Source: Phocaeicola fibrisolvens
GTDB lineage: Bacteria > Bacteroidota > Bacteroidia > Bacteroidales > Bacteroidaceae
DNA length: 64,000 nucleotides
Assembly (NCBI RefSeq): GCF_025567125.1
Contig: NZ_JAOQJI010000004.1
Coordinates: 62,001-126,000 of the forward strand
Direction: 5' to 3'
The translations under genes were made by a program, and so were the position numbers. Shown here one piece after another: positions 8,671-19,500 of the stretch. Positions within the stretch are counted from its first letter, which is position 1; each line of letters starts with the position of its first letter. The notes below the pieces were generated by a model. It saw only the letters and a program-made list of their open reading frames with translations. It ran no database searches and was not told where the DNA came from.

Positions 8671-11600
8671 TCCGTACCTATCACTTTAAGTTTATTTGTG
8701 GCATTATCTTCTATGGGTGAGGCGATGGCTGCACCTGAAATCGGACATTCATTTTCTGTGACTGCATCCCAAGCCGTACGTGTAACGGGAGCTGTATTTG
8801 ATGCGAGTGGTTCTCCTTTGATTGGAGTCAGTGTGTTGGAAAAAGGAACCTCCAACGGTACGATTACCGACATGGATGGCAACTTTATACTGGATGTATC
8901 GTCTTCTAAATCGGTACTGGTATTTTCGTATATCGGATATGTGACTCAGGAACAGACTGCTCCAGCTTCGGGCAGTTTGAAAGTTGTATTAAAAGAAGAT
9001 ACCAAAACGTTGGAAGAAGTGGTGGTAGTGGGTTATGGTACTCAGAAAAAAGAAAATCTGTCGGGTTCTGTAGCCTCTATCGATAGTGAGCAACTTCAGA
9101 ATCGTCCGATTCAGAATGTCAGCAGTGGTTTGCAGGGATTGATGCCGGGTGTAACCGTAACTGGTACAAACGGTGCGCCGGGTATGGACAGTGGAAACAT
9201 CCGGGTGCGTGGTACGGGTACCTTGAACTCGGCTTCTCCTTATATTTTGATTGATGGAGTGGAATCGGAAACCATGAGCGCCATCGACCCCAATGACATT
9301 GCCAGCATTTCGGTCTTGAAAGATGCGGCATCGGCGGCTATTTATGGTTCTAAGGCAGCCAACGGCGTCATTTTGATTACAACCAAGCGCGGGTCGACTG
9401 GAAAACCTAAAGTATCGTATAGCGGGTATGTAGGTTTCCAGCATACCACCCAAACCATCGACCGGTTGAGCTCGTATGAATATGCCAGCATGTATAACGA
9501 TGCATTACGGGCAGAAAATAAGGCTCCTCGATTTACGGATGAAGAAATCCAGAAATTCAAGGATGGAACCGACCCGAATTATCCGAATACCGACTGGTAC
9601 GGGCTGGCCTATAAGACGGGTGTCCAGCATCGTCATAATCTGAATGTAACAGGCGGTAATGAGTTTGTGCATTATATGGGATCTATCGGTTATTTGAACC
9701 AGACGGGTGTATTGCCGAATGCCGGACGTGAACAGTTCAATGCACGTACCAACCTGGATATGAAAATCAGCAAGCGTTTGTCGGCTAAACTGAATCTGGC
9801 TTTTATCAAGAATAAATACGATGATGCCAGCTCGGCTTACAACGGAGGAAGCTCCGACCAGATTATCCGTCAGTTGAACTTGATTGCTCCTTGGATTGTA
9901 AATCGCTACGAAGACGGAACTTATGGTACGATTTCCGATGGTAACCCGATTGCGTGGCTGGATTCAGGTATGAAAGTGACACGCGACAATTATAACTTTA
10001 CAGGAACCGCTTCATTGGACTATCAGATTTTGGACGGACTGGTATTGATACTGACCGGATCGTATGTCAACAATCTGCAGAACTATAAATATTTCCAGGC
10101 ATTCATCCAGTATAATGCCAATAAAGCAACGACCCCCAATTCTTTGGATGAGCGTTATTATCGTTGGGACCGTACCAATTACGATGCGTTGCTGAACTAT
10201 GACAAGAGTTTTGGCAATCATCATGTGAAAGGATTGGCCGGATGGCATACTGAAAAATACAATTATAAATATTTGAAAGCTTATCGTGAGAATTTCCCGA
10301 ACAATGAACTGACCGACATCAATGCCGGTGATGCCGCTTCGCAGACCAATGCCGGATTCAGCCGTGAACTGGCCATGATTTCTTGGTTTGCCCGTGTCAA
10401 TTATGATTTTGCAGGAAAATATCTGCTCGAGGCGAATATCCGTGCCGATGCTTCTTCCCGTTTTGCGGAAGGAAACAGATGGGGATATTTCCCTTCTTTC
10501 TCAGGAGCTTGGAGAATCAGTGAAGAAAACTTCATGTCGTCTGCACGCAACTGGTTGAGCAATTTGAAGATTCGTGCTTCATGGGGTATGCTGGGTAACC
10601 AGGATGCGTTGAATAGTGATGCTTCGGGAGCTTACTATCCGGCGTTGACAGTGTACGACATCGGGGCGACTTATCCGTTTGGCGGTGCCCTGAACTCAGG
10701 ATATTATCAGGGTTCTTATAACCTGAGCACCATCACTTGGGAAAAGGCCACTACCTGGGGAGTGGGATTGGACTTTGGATTGTTCAATAACCGCCTGACT
10801 GGTTCTATCGACTTTTACAATCGCAAAACCACGGGTATCATGATGGATGTGGCTGTGCCGCAGGAATTTGCCCTCAATCCTTATAAAGATAATGTGGGCT
10901 CGATGTTGAACAAAGGTGTGGAAATCAATCTGGGTTATAATAACCAGTGGGGTGACTGGTCATTCGGTGTGGCTGCCAATTTCTCTTACAACCACAATGA
11001 GATTACCGACCTGGGAGGTGTGGATTATATCGACGCGTCAGGCGGATACAATCAGCGCAATGCACTGGGACATGCCATGAACTCTTATTATGTGTATCAG
11101 GCTGACGGATTCTTCAATTCTCAGCAGGAAGCTGACGATTTTACGGCGAAATACGGCAACCCGTTTGGTGGTGGCGGTTTCAAGGCCGGTGATATCCGTT
11201 ATGTGGATACCAATGGCGACGGTAAGTTGAATGGCGACGACCGTGTATTGGCTAATAGCAGTGATCCGGTGTATACTTTCGGTTTGAGCCTGAATGCCGG
11301 ATGGAAGAATTTCGATTTGTCAGTCATGTTCAATGGAGCAGCTAAGGTTTCTCGTCTGTTCGATGCGTATGAAGTCTACGGTGCTTTCTCAGGGGATGCC
11401 GGACATCCGGCCAGCATCTGGAAAGACGCTTGGACAGAAAACAATAAGGATGCTTCCATGCCGCGTATCTTTACGGATACCAATTCTCCTAGCTGTTCCC
11501 GTAACGCTGTTTCTACTTTCTGGTTGCAGAACACGAGTTACTTGAGAATGAAAAACTTGCAGTTGGGGTATACCCTGCCTAAACATCTTCTCAGCAGTTG

Positions 11601-11754
11601 GGGAATTGAAAATGTACGTTTCTATTACTCCGTAGAGAACTTGTTTACGATTGATGGAATGAAAATTAATATTGACCCGGAAGCCACCAGCCAGCGTCTG
11701 TCCTCTTATCCGTTGTTGAGAACCCACTCGTTTGGTGTGAATGTGACTTTCTAA
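8668..11754 (+). CDS. SusC/RagA-family TonB-dependent transporter (PUL B), start disrupted
   Basis: 1028 residues if read from the GTG at 8668; the native protein very probably begins at the ATG at 8615 in another frame (see the slippery-site entry). The remaining signal peptide (TLSLFVALSSMGEAMAAP), the carboxypeptidase-like domain (VTGAVFDASGSPLIGVSV), the plug signature (VLKDAASAAIYGSKAANGV) and the barrel up to the terminal VNVTF are intact. Without a frame correction, translation would have to begin at the weak GTG, which would keep a hydrophobic leader but lose the basic n-region. The susD partner lies 24 bases downstream and is itself frameshifted. Confidence 0.9.
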   Translation: MSVPITLSLFVALSSMGEAMAAPEIGHSFSVTASQAVRVTGAVFDASGSPLIGVSVLEKGTSNGTITDMDGNFILDVSSSKSVLVFSYIGYVTQEQTAPASGSLKVVLKEDTKTLEEVVVVGYGTQKKENLSGSVASIDSEQLQNRPIQNVSSGLQGLMPGVTVTGTNGAPGMDSGNIRVRGTGTLNSASPYILIDGVESETMSAIDPNDIASISVLKDAASAAIYGSKAANGVILITTKRGSTGKPKVSYSGYVGFQHTTQTIDRLSSYEYASMYNDALRAENKAPRFTDEEIQKFKDGTDPNYPNTDWYGLAYKTGVQHRHNLNVTGGNEFVHYMGSIGYLNQTGVLPNAGREQFNARTNLDMKISKRLSAKLNLAFIKNKYDDASSAYNGGSSDQIIRQLNLIAPWIVNRYEDGTYGTISDGNPIAWLDSGMKVTRDNYNFTGTASLDYQILDGLVLILTGSYVNNLQNYKYFQAFIQYNANKATTPNSLDERYYRWDRTNYDALLNYDKSFGNHHVKGLAGWHTEKYNYKYLKAYRENFPNNELTDINAGDAASQTNAGFSRELAMISWFARVNYDFAGKYLLEANIRADASSRFAEGNRWGYFPSFSGAWRISEENFMSSARNWLSNLKIRASWGMLGNQDALNSDASGAYYPALTVYDIGATYPFGGALNSGYYQGSYNLSTITWEKATTWGVGLDFGLFNNRLTGSIDFYNRKTTGIMMDVAVPQEFALNPYKDNVGSMLNKGVEINLGYNNQWGDWSFGVAANFSYNHNEITDLGGVDYIDASGGYNQRNALGHAMNSYYVYQADGFFNSQQEADDFTAKYGNPFGGGGFKAGDIRYVDTNGDGKLNGDDRVLANSSDPVYTFGLSLNAGWKNFDLSVMFNGAAKVSRLFDAYEVYGAFSGDAGHPASIWKDAWTENNKDASMPRIFTDTNSPSCSRNAVSTFWLQNTSYLRMKNLQLGYTLPKHLLSSWGIENVRFYYSVENLFTIDGMKINIDPEATSQRLSSYPLLRTHSFGVNVTF

Positions 11755-11778
11755 GATAAACCTTAAAAACATAAAGAT

Positions 11779-13421
11779 ATGAAATACATAAATTATATAT
11801 TGGCAGGTGCTGCATTGGCTTTTATGGCTTCTTGCAATGATTTTCTGGATACGATACCTTCGGATGCCTTGTCTCCGGGTTCTACTTGGAAGACGGAAAC
11901 AGATGCACAGAAATTTCTGGTAGGCTGTTATGACGGTTGGGAAGATGGAGGAGAAATCCTGTATATGGATTGTGCTTCTGATTTTGCATACAATAATTTC
12001 TCTTGGGAAGGCTATAAGGATTTTGGTAACGGAGGTGTTACGGCGGCCATCCAGGGGCAAACTTCTATGATTATACCATTGTTCGTCGGTGCAATATTTT
12101 TTTGGAGAATATCAATCAGGTGACTTTTGCTGACGAGAAAGTGAAAAAGGACTTGGTGGCTCAGGCACGGGTTATCCGGGCTTATCAGTATTTTAAGATG
12201 AACTGGCTCTATGGCGGTGTACCTATCATTGAGAACTACAAGAGTGCACAGGAAGCGCAGGTCCCCAGAGAGAGCGAGGAAAAGGTTCGGGAATTTATCG
12301 AAACGGAATTGGATGAATGTACGCCCGACTTGAACGTAAAACCGTCGGAAAGAGGACGGATTGCACAGGGAGCGGCTTTGGCCATCCGTATGAGAGAGGC
12401 TTTGTACTATGGCGATTGGGCGACTGCAAAGGCAAAGGCACAGGCCATTATTGATTTGAACCAATATGACTTGGAGCCAGGCGCGGAAGGATACAGCAAA
12501 TTGTTTCAGTTAGCCGGACAAGACTCTCAGGAAATCATTCTGGCCGTACAGTATATCACTCCTACCAAGGCATTGGGAGTAATCGGACAGATGTACAATA
12601 ATGGTGACGGGGGATGGTCGTCCATCGTGCCTACTTATCAGTTAGTCGATACGTATGAAATGAAAAGCGGATTGACTATCGAAGAAGATCCTTCCTATGA
12701 TGCGACTCATCCTTTCAAAGGCCGTGACCCGCGTTTGGGATTGAGCATTATTTATCCTGGTGCGGATTACATTGCCGGAGACGGAGTGAAGAAGGTCTTC
12801 AATACCCTCGACAAGACCATAGACGGAGCCAGCAACAGCAACTACATGACGGCAGCCGATAACGCTTCGAAAACAGGGTTGACTTGGAGCAAGTATCTTG
12901 CCCCGATTACACAATATAGTGACATCTGGAAAACAGCTGCTTGTCCGATTGTATTCAGATATGCCGAAGTGCTCTTGGCTTGGGCAGAAGCGGAAAATGA
13001 ATTAAACGGTCCTTCACAGGATGTTTACGACAAAATTGATCAGGTACGCCAGCGTGTGGGTATGCCGAAGGTCGATACAGATAAATACAATACGAAAGAA
13101 ACGCTTCGTGAGTTGATACATCGTGAAAGAGCGGTGGAACTTGCAGGTGAAGGACTTCGCCGGGCAGATATTTTACGCTGGAAGACAGCAGATGGAAAGA
13201 TGCTGGCCGAGAAGGTATTGAACGGACGTTTGGAAAGAAGAGTAGGTACGGTAAATATGACAGGGACTGATCCGGAAACCCGGGCTACCATCAATGTCGC
13301 GGCATCGGATGAAGATAAGTTGATAGAAGTGCGTAAGTTTGAACCTAAAAACCGTTATTTCCCGTTCGGACAGAGTATCTTGGATAAGAATCCGAATTTG
13401 AAGCAGAATGAAGGATATTAA
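11779..13421 (+). pseudogene. SusD/RagB-family lipoprotein gene (PUL B), broken by a one-base frameshift
   Basis: The first frame (11779-12123) encodes a lipoprotein signal (FMASC lipobox) and the SusD start up to GGVTAAIQG, then reads nonsense to a stop. The second frame takes over at 12060, reading NFYDYTIVRRCNIFLENINQ and continuing as a normal SusD to 13421 (KNPNLKQNEGY). The two frames join cleanly if one G is added to the G4 run at 12054-12057. Together they give about 547 residues, a normal SusD length, with the RYAEVLLAWAEA and RERAVELAGEGLRR blocks. The internal ATG at 12102 is not a credible native start because the TPR core would be cut. It is either a recent mutation or an assembly error. 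Confidence 0.9.
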
Positions 13422-13439
13422 TAACGGATAGTGAATCTG

Positions 13440-13474
13440 AAAGCCTCAAGGTGAAATGCTTTGGGGCTTTTTTT
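13440..13474 (+). terminator. Intrinsic terminator after susD B
   Basis: The AAGCCTCAAG / CTTTGGGGCTT stem is followed by a run of seven or more T, 20-50 bases after the susD stop. Confidence 0.75.
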
Positions 13475-13510
13475 ATGCCTGTTCAGAGGTAGGAGCGGGG
13501 GTATGGGCAT

Positions 13511-13574
13511 AAAAAAAGGAGTTCCGCTGAACTCCAACCTTTGTTAACCTTAAATCTAATACTATGAAAAACAC
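13511..13574 (-). ncRNA. Candidate small RNA, copy 1 (susC-leader-complementary)
   Basis: Read on the minus strand there is a perfect -7 box TACCTTTG (13579-13586), then about 63 bases ending in the hairpin GGAGTTC-AGCG-GAACTCC (13518-13535) and seven T. This is a complete promoter-to-terminator unit. Its body is complementary to TTAACC-TTAAATCT-AATACTATG, which looks like a Bacteroides susC leader with its start codon. The same 79-80 bp element recurs at 19962-20041 with one extra base. It matches no RNA family that I can name. The plus strand could encode only MKNTLQR, which I regard as incidental. Confidence 0.6.
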
Positions 13575-13578
13575 GTTG

Positions 13579-13586
13579 CAAAGGTA
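13579..13586 (-). promoter_or_regulatory. -7 box of small RNA copy 1
   Basis: TACCTTTG on the minus strand, a perfect TAnnTTTG, placed directly before the conserved 63-base body. Confidence 0.55.
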
Positions 13587-13749
13587 GGTATTTTAGGGAT
13601 ACTTGCAAGTGAAAAACATGCTTTATAACATGAATTAGCAAATAACACTCGTTTTTAAGTCTTGTATACGTTTGAAGTGGAGAATGAGGAAAGTAGTTGT
13701 AACTTTCGTATAGGTATATAAGTATCTGTGAATAAGAATTTTCTGTGTA

Positions 13750-13822
13750 CCACAGTGTGAAATATAAAAACCACAGTGTGAAATACATATCCCACACTGT
13801 GGTATATAAATCCCGCACTGTG
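13750..13822. repeat. Four palindromic CACAGTGTG-type sites at exact 21 bp spacing
   Basis: Near-dyad cores begin at 13750 (ccacagtgtg), 13771 (ccacagtgtg), 13792 (ccacactgtgg) and 13813 (ccgcactgtg). Each is followed by an AT-rich aaata-type spacer. The 21 bp step is two helical turns, so all sites face the same side of the DNA. The array lies 140 bases before the GH92 -7 box. It could be an operator array or a short low-complexity repeat. The remaining bases from 13587 to 14050 show no convincing gene. Confidence 0.7.
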
Positions 13823-13961
13823 AAATAGAGAATAGAATGTGTCGTTGAAAGGAAAAGGAAAGGGCATGAGTAAGAATGTCTTACTTTGTTGTCTGGAGAG
13901 TTATTTTTCTCTAGAAGTGCAACTTTTTAAGAAAAAATCTTTTCTATACGATAAATCTCCG

Positions 13962-13969
13962 TACCTTTA
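13962..13969 (+). promoter_or_regulatory. -7 box of the GH92 gene
   Basis: TACCTTTA differs from TAnnTTTG at one base and gives a leader of about 75 bases to the GH92 start. Confidence 0.45.
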
Positions 13970-14050
13970 CCCTGAAAATGGCAAAAGTAACCTTTGGGAT
14001 AATGCTATGGATAGTAATTAAAAGACCTTCAACTATTTAAATTTAAAACC

Positions 14051-16276
14051 ATGAATAAGAAATCATTTTTATTTGCCGGAGCCTTGTCTTTGTGTTTGTT
14101 TTCTTGTGAGAACAAGCAGGCAGAACCGGAAATGGAAGACTTGACGCAGTTTGTGGACCCGCGTATTGGAACCGGTGGGCACGGGCATGTGTTTTTTGGC
14201 GCGAACGTACCTTATGGTTTCGTGCAGTTAGGTCCGACCAGTATTCCTCAATCGTGGGACTGGGTATCGGGGTATCATGAATCGGATTCTACGGTCATCG
14301 GCTTTCCTCATACGCACCTGAGCGGTACGGGTATCGGCGACTTGCACGACATCAATGTGATGCCGGTGGTAGGTGAAGTGACCTATGCACGAGGTGACAC
14401 CACGTCGTATGAAACAGGACTCTGGTCGTATTCTGACCGTTCAAAAGAAATGGTCACCCCGGGCTATTATCGTACGCACTTGTCAAGATACAATGTGGAT
14501 GTGGAACTGACGGCTACCAAGCGGGTTGGTTTTCATAAATATACTTTCCCCGAGAAGGAGAGCCCGGCCATTGTGTTCGATATGGTGAACGGAGGTTGCT
14601 GGGACAAGACTACGGATGCAGTCATCCGGGTGGTCAACGACAGTACACTGAGCGGTTACCGCTATTCCAAGGGATGGGCCGACGACCAGCGCATTTTCTT
14701 TCGTGCCGAGTTCTCGCGGAAGTTCGACAGTGTCGCTTTCATTGTCAACGATTCAGTGAAGGAAGGTAAGATGGCCCAGGGTGCCCAGTTGTTTGCCCGG
14801 GTGAATTTTTCGGCAGGAAATCCGGCGCCGATTTACATGAAGGTGGCCCTTTCGCCTACCTCCGAAGAGGGAGCCCAGCTGAACATGCAGACGGAACTTA
14901 GTGGCTGGGACTTTGAACAGACGGTGGCCGACGCCAAGGCTGCCTGGAACAAGGAATTGAACAAGGTGAAGGTGTCTACTCAGGATGCAATGTCCAAGAA
15001 AATTTTCTATACCAGCTTGTACCATACGTTGTTCGCTCCGTCAGAATTTTGTGACGTGAACGGCGATTATTACGGAGCCGACAAGCAAATGCACCACGAG
15101 AAAGGGTTCAAGAACTACACTACTTTCTCTCTTTGGGATACTTATCGGGCTGCACAGCCTTTGATGACTATCCTCCAGCCGGAACGGATGAGCGACATTA
15201 TCAACACGATGCTGCATATTTATGAGCAGCAGGGCAAGTTGCCGGTATGGCACCTGATGGGTTGCGAGACCAACTGTATGGTGGGCAATCCGGGAGTGCC
15301 GGTAGTGGCAGATGCCATTCTGAAGGACATCAAGGGATTTGATTCGGAACTGGCGTTCAAGGCGTTGAAGGAATCGTCCATGCTGCCGGAACGTGGTATG
15401 GAATATCGAATCCAGTACGGATTTATTCCGGCCGACAAGATGACGGAAGCCATTGCTTACGATATGGAATATGCCATTGCCGACTGGGCGGTGGCGCAGG
15501 CTGCCCGCCGTTTGGGTAAGCAGGAGGATTATGCCTACTTCCTGGAGCGCAGCAAGTCGTATAAGAAATATTTTGATGCTGCTACCGGCTTCATGAGAGG
15601 CAAGTTGAGCGACGGCTCCTGGCGTACGCCTTTCAGTCCGTATGCATCGGCGCACAGAGACGATGACTATTGCGAAGGAAATGCCTGGCAGTACACTTGG
15701 CTGGTGCCGCAGGATGTAGAGGGACTGGTGGAGTGCTTCGGCAGTAAGGAGGCTTTTGTCCACAAACTGGATTCTCTGTTCCTCGCTGAAGGTGACATGG
15801 GAGAAGCATCTTCTCCGGATATTAGCGGTCTGATTGGGCAATATGCACATGGAAATGAACCGAGCCATCACATCACTTATTTATATACCTTGGTAGGTCA
15901 GCCCTGGAAGACGGCAGAACGGGTGAAAGAAATTCTGCATACCATGTACACCGACCAGCCGGACGGCTTGTCGGGTAATGAGGATGTGGGACAGATGTCG
16001 GCATGGTATATTCTTTCGTCGTTTGGTTTCTATCAGGTAGAGCCTGCCGGAGGTAAATTTGTCTTTGGCTATCCGAACTTTGAGAAGGTCGAAATTGCAG
16101 TGCCCGGTGGTCAGTTCGTGATTAAGCGGGAAGACAAGGGGCAGAAAAACTGTTACATACAAGGTGTGCTTCTGAATGGAAAAGAATACAAGAAAGCTTG
16201 GATTGATTATGCAGATATCATGAAAGGCGGAGAGTTGACTTTCCTGATGGGTGATAAGCAGACGGTATGGTATTAA
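14051..16276 (+). CDS. Glycoside hydrolase family 92 (alpha-mannosidase type) lipoprotein
   Basis: 741 residues. A lipoprotein signal ends LCLFSC with the cysteine near residue 19. The N-terminal beta-sandwich carries FVDPRIGTGGHGHVF and FPHTHLSGTGIGDL. The (alpha/alpha)6 domain carries the GH92 signatures YCEGNAWQYTW (E542, catalytic-acid region), HGNEPSHHITYLY (E603) and LSGNEDVGQMSAWYILSS. GH92 enzymes are calcium-dependent, inverting exo-alpha-mannosidases that trim N-glycans or mannans. The gene has its own promoter and terminator, so it forms a separate unit beside PUL B. With the neighbouring GH2 it suggests attack on mannose/galactose-containing glycoprotein glycans or galactomannan. 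Confidence 0.95.
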   Translation: MNKKSFLFAGALSLCLFSCENKQAEPEMEDLTQFVDPRIGTGGHGHVFFGANVPYGFVQLGPTSIPQSWDWVSGYHESDSTVIGFPHTHLSGTGIGDLHDINVMPVVGEVTYARGDTTSYETGLWSYSDRSKEMVTPGYYRTHLSRYNVDVELTATKRVGFHKYTFPEKESPAIVFDMVNGGCWDKTTDAVIRVVNDSTLSGYRYSKGWADDQRIFFRAEFSRKFDSVAFIVNDSVKEGKMAQGAQLFARVNFSAGNPAPIYMKVALSPTSEEGAQLNMQTELSGWDFEQTVADAKAAWNKELNKVKVSTQDAMSKKIFYTSLYHTLFAPSEFCDVNGDYYGADKQMHHEKGFKNYTTFSLWDTYRAAQPLMTILQPERMSDIINTMLHIYEQQGKLPVWHLMGCETNCMVGNPGVPVVADAILKDIKGFDSELAFKALKESSMLPERGMEYRIQYGFIPADKMTEAIAYDMEYAIADWAVAQAARRLGKQEDYAYFLERSKSYKKYFDAATGFMRGKLSDGSWRTPFSPYASAHRDDDYCEGNAWQYTWLVPQDVEGLVECFGSKEAFVHKLDSLFLAEGDMGEASSPDISGLIGQYAHGNEPSHHITYLYTLVGQPWKTAERVKEILHTMYTDQPDGLSGNEDVGQMSAWYILSSFGFYQVEPAGGKFVFGYPNFEKVEIAVPGGQFVIKREDKGQKNCYIQGVLLNGKEYKKAWIDYADIMKGGELTFLMGDKQTVWY

Positions 16277-16308
16277 AGAACTGAATTAAATGCATTGATA
16301 ATAGAGTG

Positions 16309-16348
16309 AATGTCCGTCATTGAATTGATTTCGATGGCGGACATTTTT
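16309..16348 (+). terminator. Intrinsic terminator after GH92
   Basis: The AATGTCCG-TCAT / ATGG-CGGACATT stem (16309-16345) is followed by TTTTT. The region 16349-16528 before GH2 is AT-rich and must hold the GH2 promoter, but no clear TAnnTTTG is visible there. Confidence 0.75.
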
Positions 16349-16528
16349 AATATGTGCAGGTTCCTATTCGCTTGAAGTTCAGGCTGAAAATTAAAGAAGT
16401 GGGTCGTTGTCATTGAGGTAAGGAACTTTCCTCTATAAAGAAAATAAAATTCATGAAGAAATTTGTGGAGAATATGAAATATTCTTCCTAACTTGCGCTC
16501 ATAAATTTATTAACCTTAAAAAGGACAG

Positions 16529-19500
16529 ATGGAAAAGAAACTCACACAAGCAATCAAGACACTTTGTTACACATTGACTGGAGTGTTGACTGTCAGCGGA
16601 ACTCCTCAGCAGATGTTTGCGGAAAATGCCTCTTTACCTTATTGGAAAGATATTCAAACCGTATCTGTAAACCGCGAAGCGCCTCGATCGGCCTTTATGA
16701 CGTATGCCGACAAGACACAGGCTTTGACCGGAAAGTATGAAAACAGCCCTTATTATGAGCTGTTGAACGGAACCTGGAAATTTTATTATACGGATTCTTA
16801 CCTGAATCTTCCGGCCGATATCACTTCGCCGGAGACCAGTACAGCCGGATGGCACGACATCCAGGTGCCGGGCAACTGGGAAGTACAGGGTTTCGGTACG
16901 GCCATTTATACCAACCATGGTTATGAGTTCCAGCCGCGCAATCCGCAGCCTCCGCTGTTGCCGGAGAAAAATCCGGTAGGCGTGTACCGCCGTGACGTTA
17001 CGGTACCTTCGGAATGGAAGGGACGCGATATTTACCTGCACATTGCCGGAGCCAAATCGGGCTGCTATGTATACCTGAATGGAAAAGAAGTGGGCTACAA
17101 CGAGGATTCCAAGAATCCGGCAGAATATTTAATCAACGACTACCTGAAGGATGGGAACAACGTACTGACTTTGAAGATTTTCCGCTGGAGCACGGGTTCG
17201 TATCTGGAATGTCAGGACTTCTGGCGTATCAGCGGTATCGAACGCGATGTGTTCCTTTATTCGCAGCCGAAGGCTTCGGTACAGGATTTCCGTATCACTT
17301 CCACTTTGGATGATTCTTATACCAAGGGTATCTTCCGTCTGGACATGGAACTGAAGAACCACCGTACACAGACAGCGGGACTGAGTGTAAGCTATGAATT
17401 GCTGGACAGCAAGGACAAGGTGGTAGCCAGTGGCGAGCAGGCATCCGAGGTGTTGCCGGGAAAAGAAGGTACGGTGTCTTTCAGCAAGGAACTGCCGGAA
17501 GTACAGACGTGGACCTCGGAAGCCCCGAATTTGTATAAATTGTTGATGACGGTGAAGGAAAACGGCAAGGTGACTGAGGTCATTCCGTATCACGTAGGTT
17601 TCCGCCGTATCGAAATCAAGGAAATTGATCAGAAGGCAGCCAATGGCAAGAACTACCATGTGTTGTTCATCAACGGACAGCCGTTGAAACTGAAAGGGGT
17701 GAACATGCACGAACACAATCCGCTGACAGGTCATTACGTGAGCGAAGAACTGATGCGCAAGGACCTGGAACTGATGAAGCGCAACAATATCAACACGGTG
17801 CGTCTGTGCCATTATCCGCAGGACCGTCGTTTCTATGAACTGTGTGATGAATATGGGCTTTATATCTATGATGAGGCTAACATCGAGAGCCACGGTATGT
17901 ATTACAGCCTGAGCAAGGGCGGTACGTTGGGAAATAATCCGGAGTGGCTGAAGCCGCATTTGTATCGTGTGGAAAACATGTTTGAACGTAACAAAAACTA
18001 TCCTTCTGTGACGTTCTGGTCATTGGGTAATGAAGCCGGTAACGGATATAACTTCTATGAGGCTTACTTGTGGGTGAAACAGGCTGACAAGGGACTGATG
18101 GACCGTCCGGTGAATTATGAGCGTGCACAATGGGAATGGAACTCAGATATGTACGTACCTCAATATCCTAGTGCATCTTGGCTGGAAAGTATCGGCCGTC
18201 AGGGCAGTGACCGTCCGGTGGTGCCGTCGGAATATGCGCATGCCATGGGTAACTCTACCGGAGGCTTGTGGGACCAGTGGAAAGCGATTTATACCTATCC
18301 GAACCTGCAGGGAGGTTATATCTGGGACTGGGTAGACCAGGGTATTTTGGTAAAGGATGAGAACGGAAGAGACTATTGGGCTTACGGAGGTGACTTCGGT
18401 ACCAACATGCCGAGCGACGGTAACTTCTGCTGCAACGGTATCGTGAATCCGGACCGTAATCCTCATCCGGCGATGAGTGAAGTGAAATATGCGCATCAGA
18501 ATGTGGCTTTCGAAGCTACCGACCTGGCGAACGGAAAATTCAATGTGCTCAACCGTTTCTATTTCACCAACCTGAAGAAATACCAGATTGCGTATGAGGT
18601 GAAAGAAAACAACAAGGTGGTACGCCGTGGAAAAGTATCGCTGGACGTGGCTCCTCAGGCCAAGAAAGAATTGGCGGTAAACGTCGGAGGATTGAAGGCT
18701 AAGGCAGGTACAGAATATTTCGTGAACTTCTCGGTGACGACGCTGGAACCGGAACCGCTGATTCCGGTCGGTTATGAAATTGCGCATGAACAGTTCCGTC
18801 TGCCGGTAGAGGCACTCGACCGTTCGTTCACGGTGCAAGGTCCGGCTTTGCAGTGCAGTGAAAACGGCAACCTGCTGACGGTACAGTCGTCACGCGTATC
18901 GTTTGTGTTCGATAAGTCGACCGGGCTGGTGACTTCCTATAAAGTAAAAGGTACTGAATACTTCCACGACGGATTCGGTTTGCAGCCTAATTTCTGGCGT
19001 GGACCGAACGACAACGACTACGGAAGCCAGATGCCGAAACGTCTGCAAATCTGGAAACAGTCGAGCAAGAACTTCAACGTAGTGGATGCCTCACTCGCCT
19101 TGGACGGAAAAGATGCCGTATTGAAGGTGAGCTACCTGCTGGCTGCGGGCAATCTCTACATTGCGACTTACCGCATCCATCCGTCGGGAGTGGTGAAGGC
19201 GGATTACACCTTTACCTCTACCGAAATGCAGGCCGCTCAGACTGAGGCTTCGGAAGCGACCCTGATGGCTACCTTTACACCGGGCAACGAAGCACGTCGT
19301 AAGGAAAGTTCCAAACTGGTGGTACCGCGCATCGGAGTACGTTTCCGTTTGCCAGCCGACATGGAGCAGGTGACTTATTTCGGACGTGGACCGGAAGAAA
19401 ACTACTGTGATCGCAACAACGGTACACTGGTGGGTGAATACCGGAGCACGGCAGAACAGATGTATTATCCTTACGTCCGTCCGCAAGAGAACGGACATCA

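Noticed and set aside
13555..13587. Plus-strand mini-frame MKNTLQR in both repeat copies as a leader peptide
   Set aside because: No plus-strand promoter or downstream gene that it could lead; the promoter and terminator both lie on the minus strand.
13750..13822. CRISPR array
   Set aside because: Repeats are about 10 bp with 11 bp AT-rich spacers, far too short, and no cas genes are present.
13655..13867. Minus-strand 70-residue frame with FHTVV repeats
   Set aside because: The repeats only reflect the 21 bp DNA repeat (7 codons); no promoter, leader or recognisable protein start.
13839..14021. 60-residue plus-strand frame before GH92
   Set aside because: Low-complexity start, contains the GH92 -7 box, no homology recognised.
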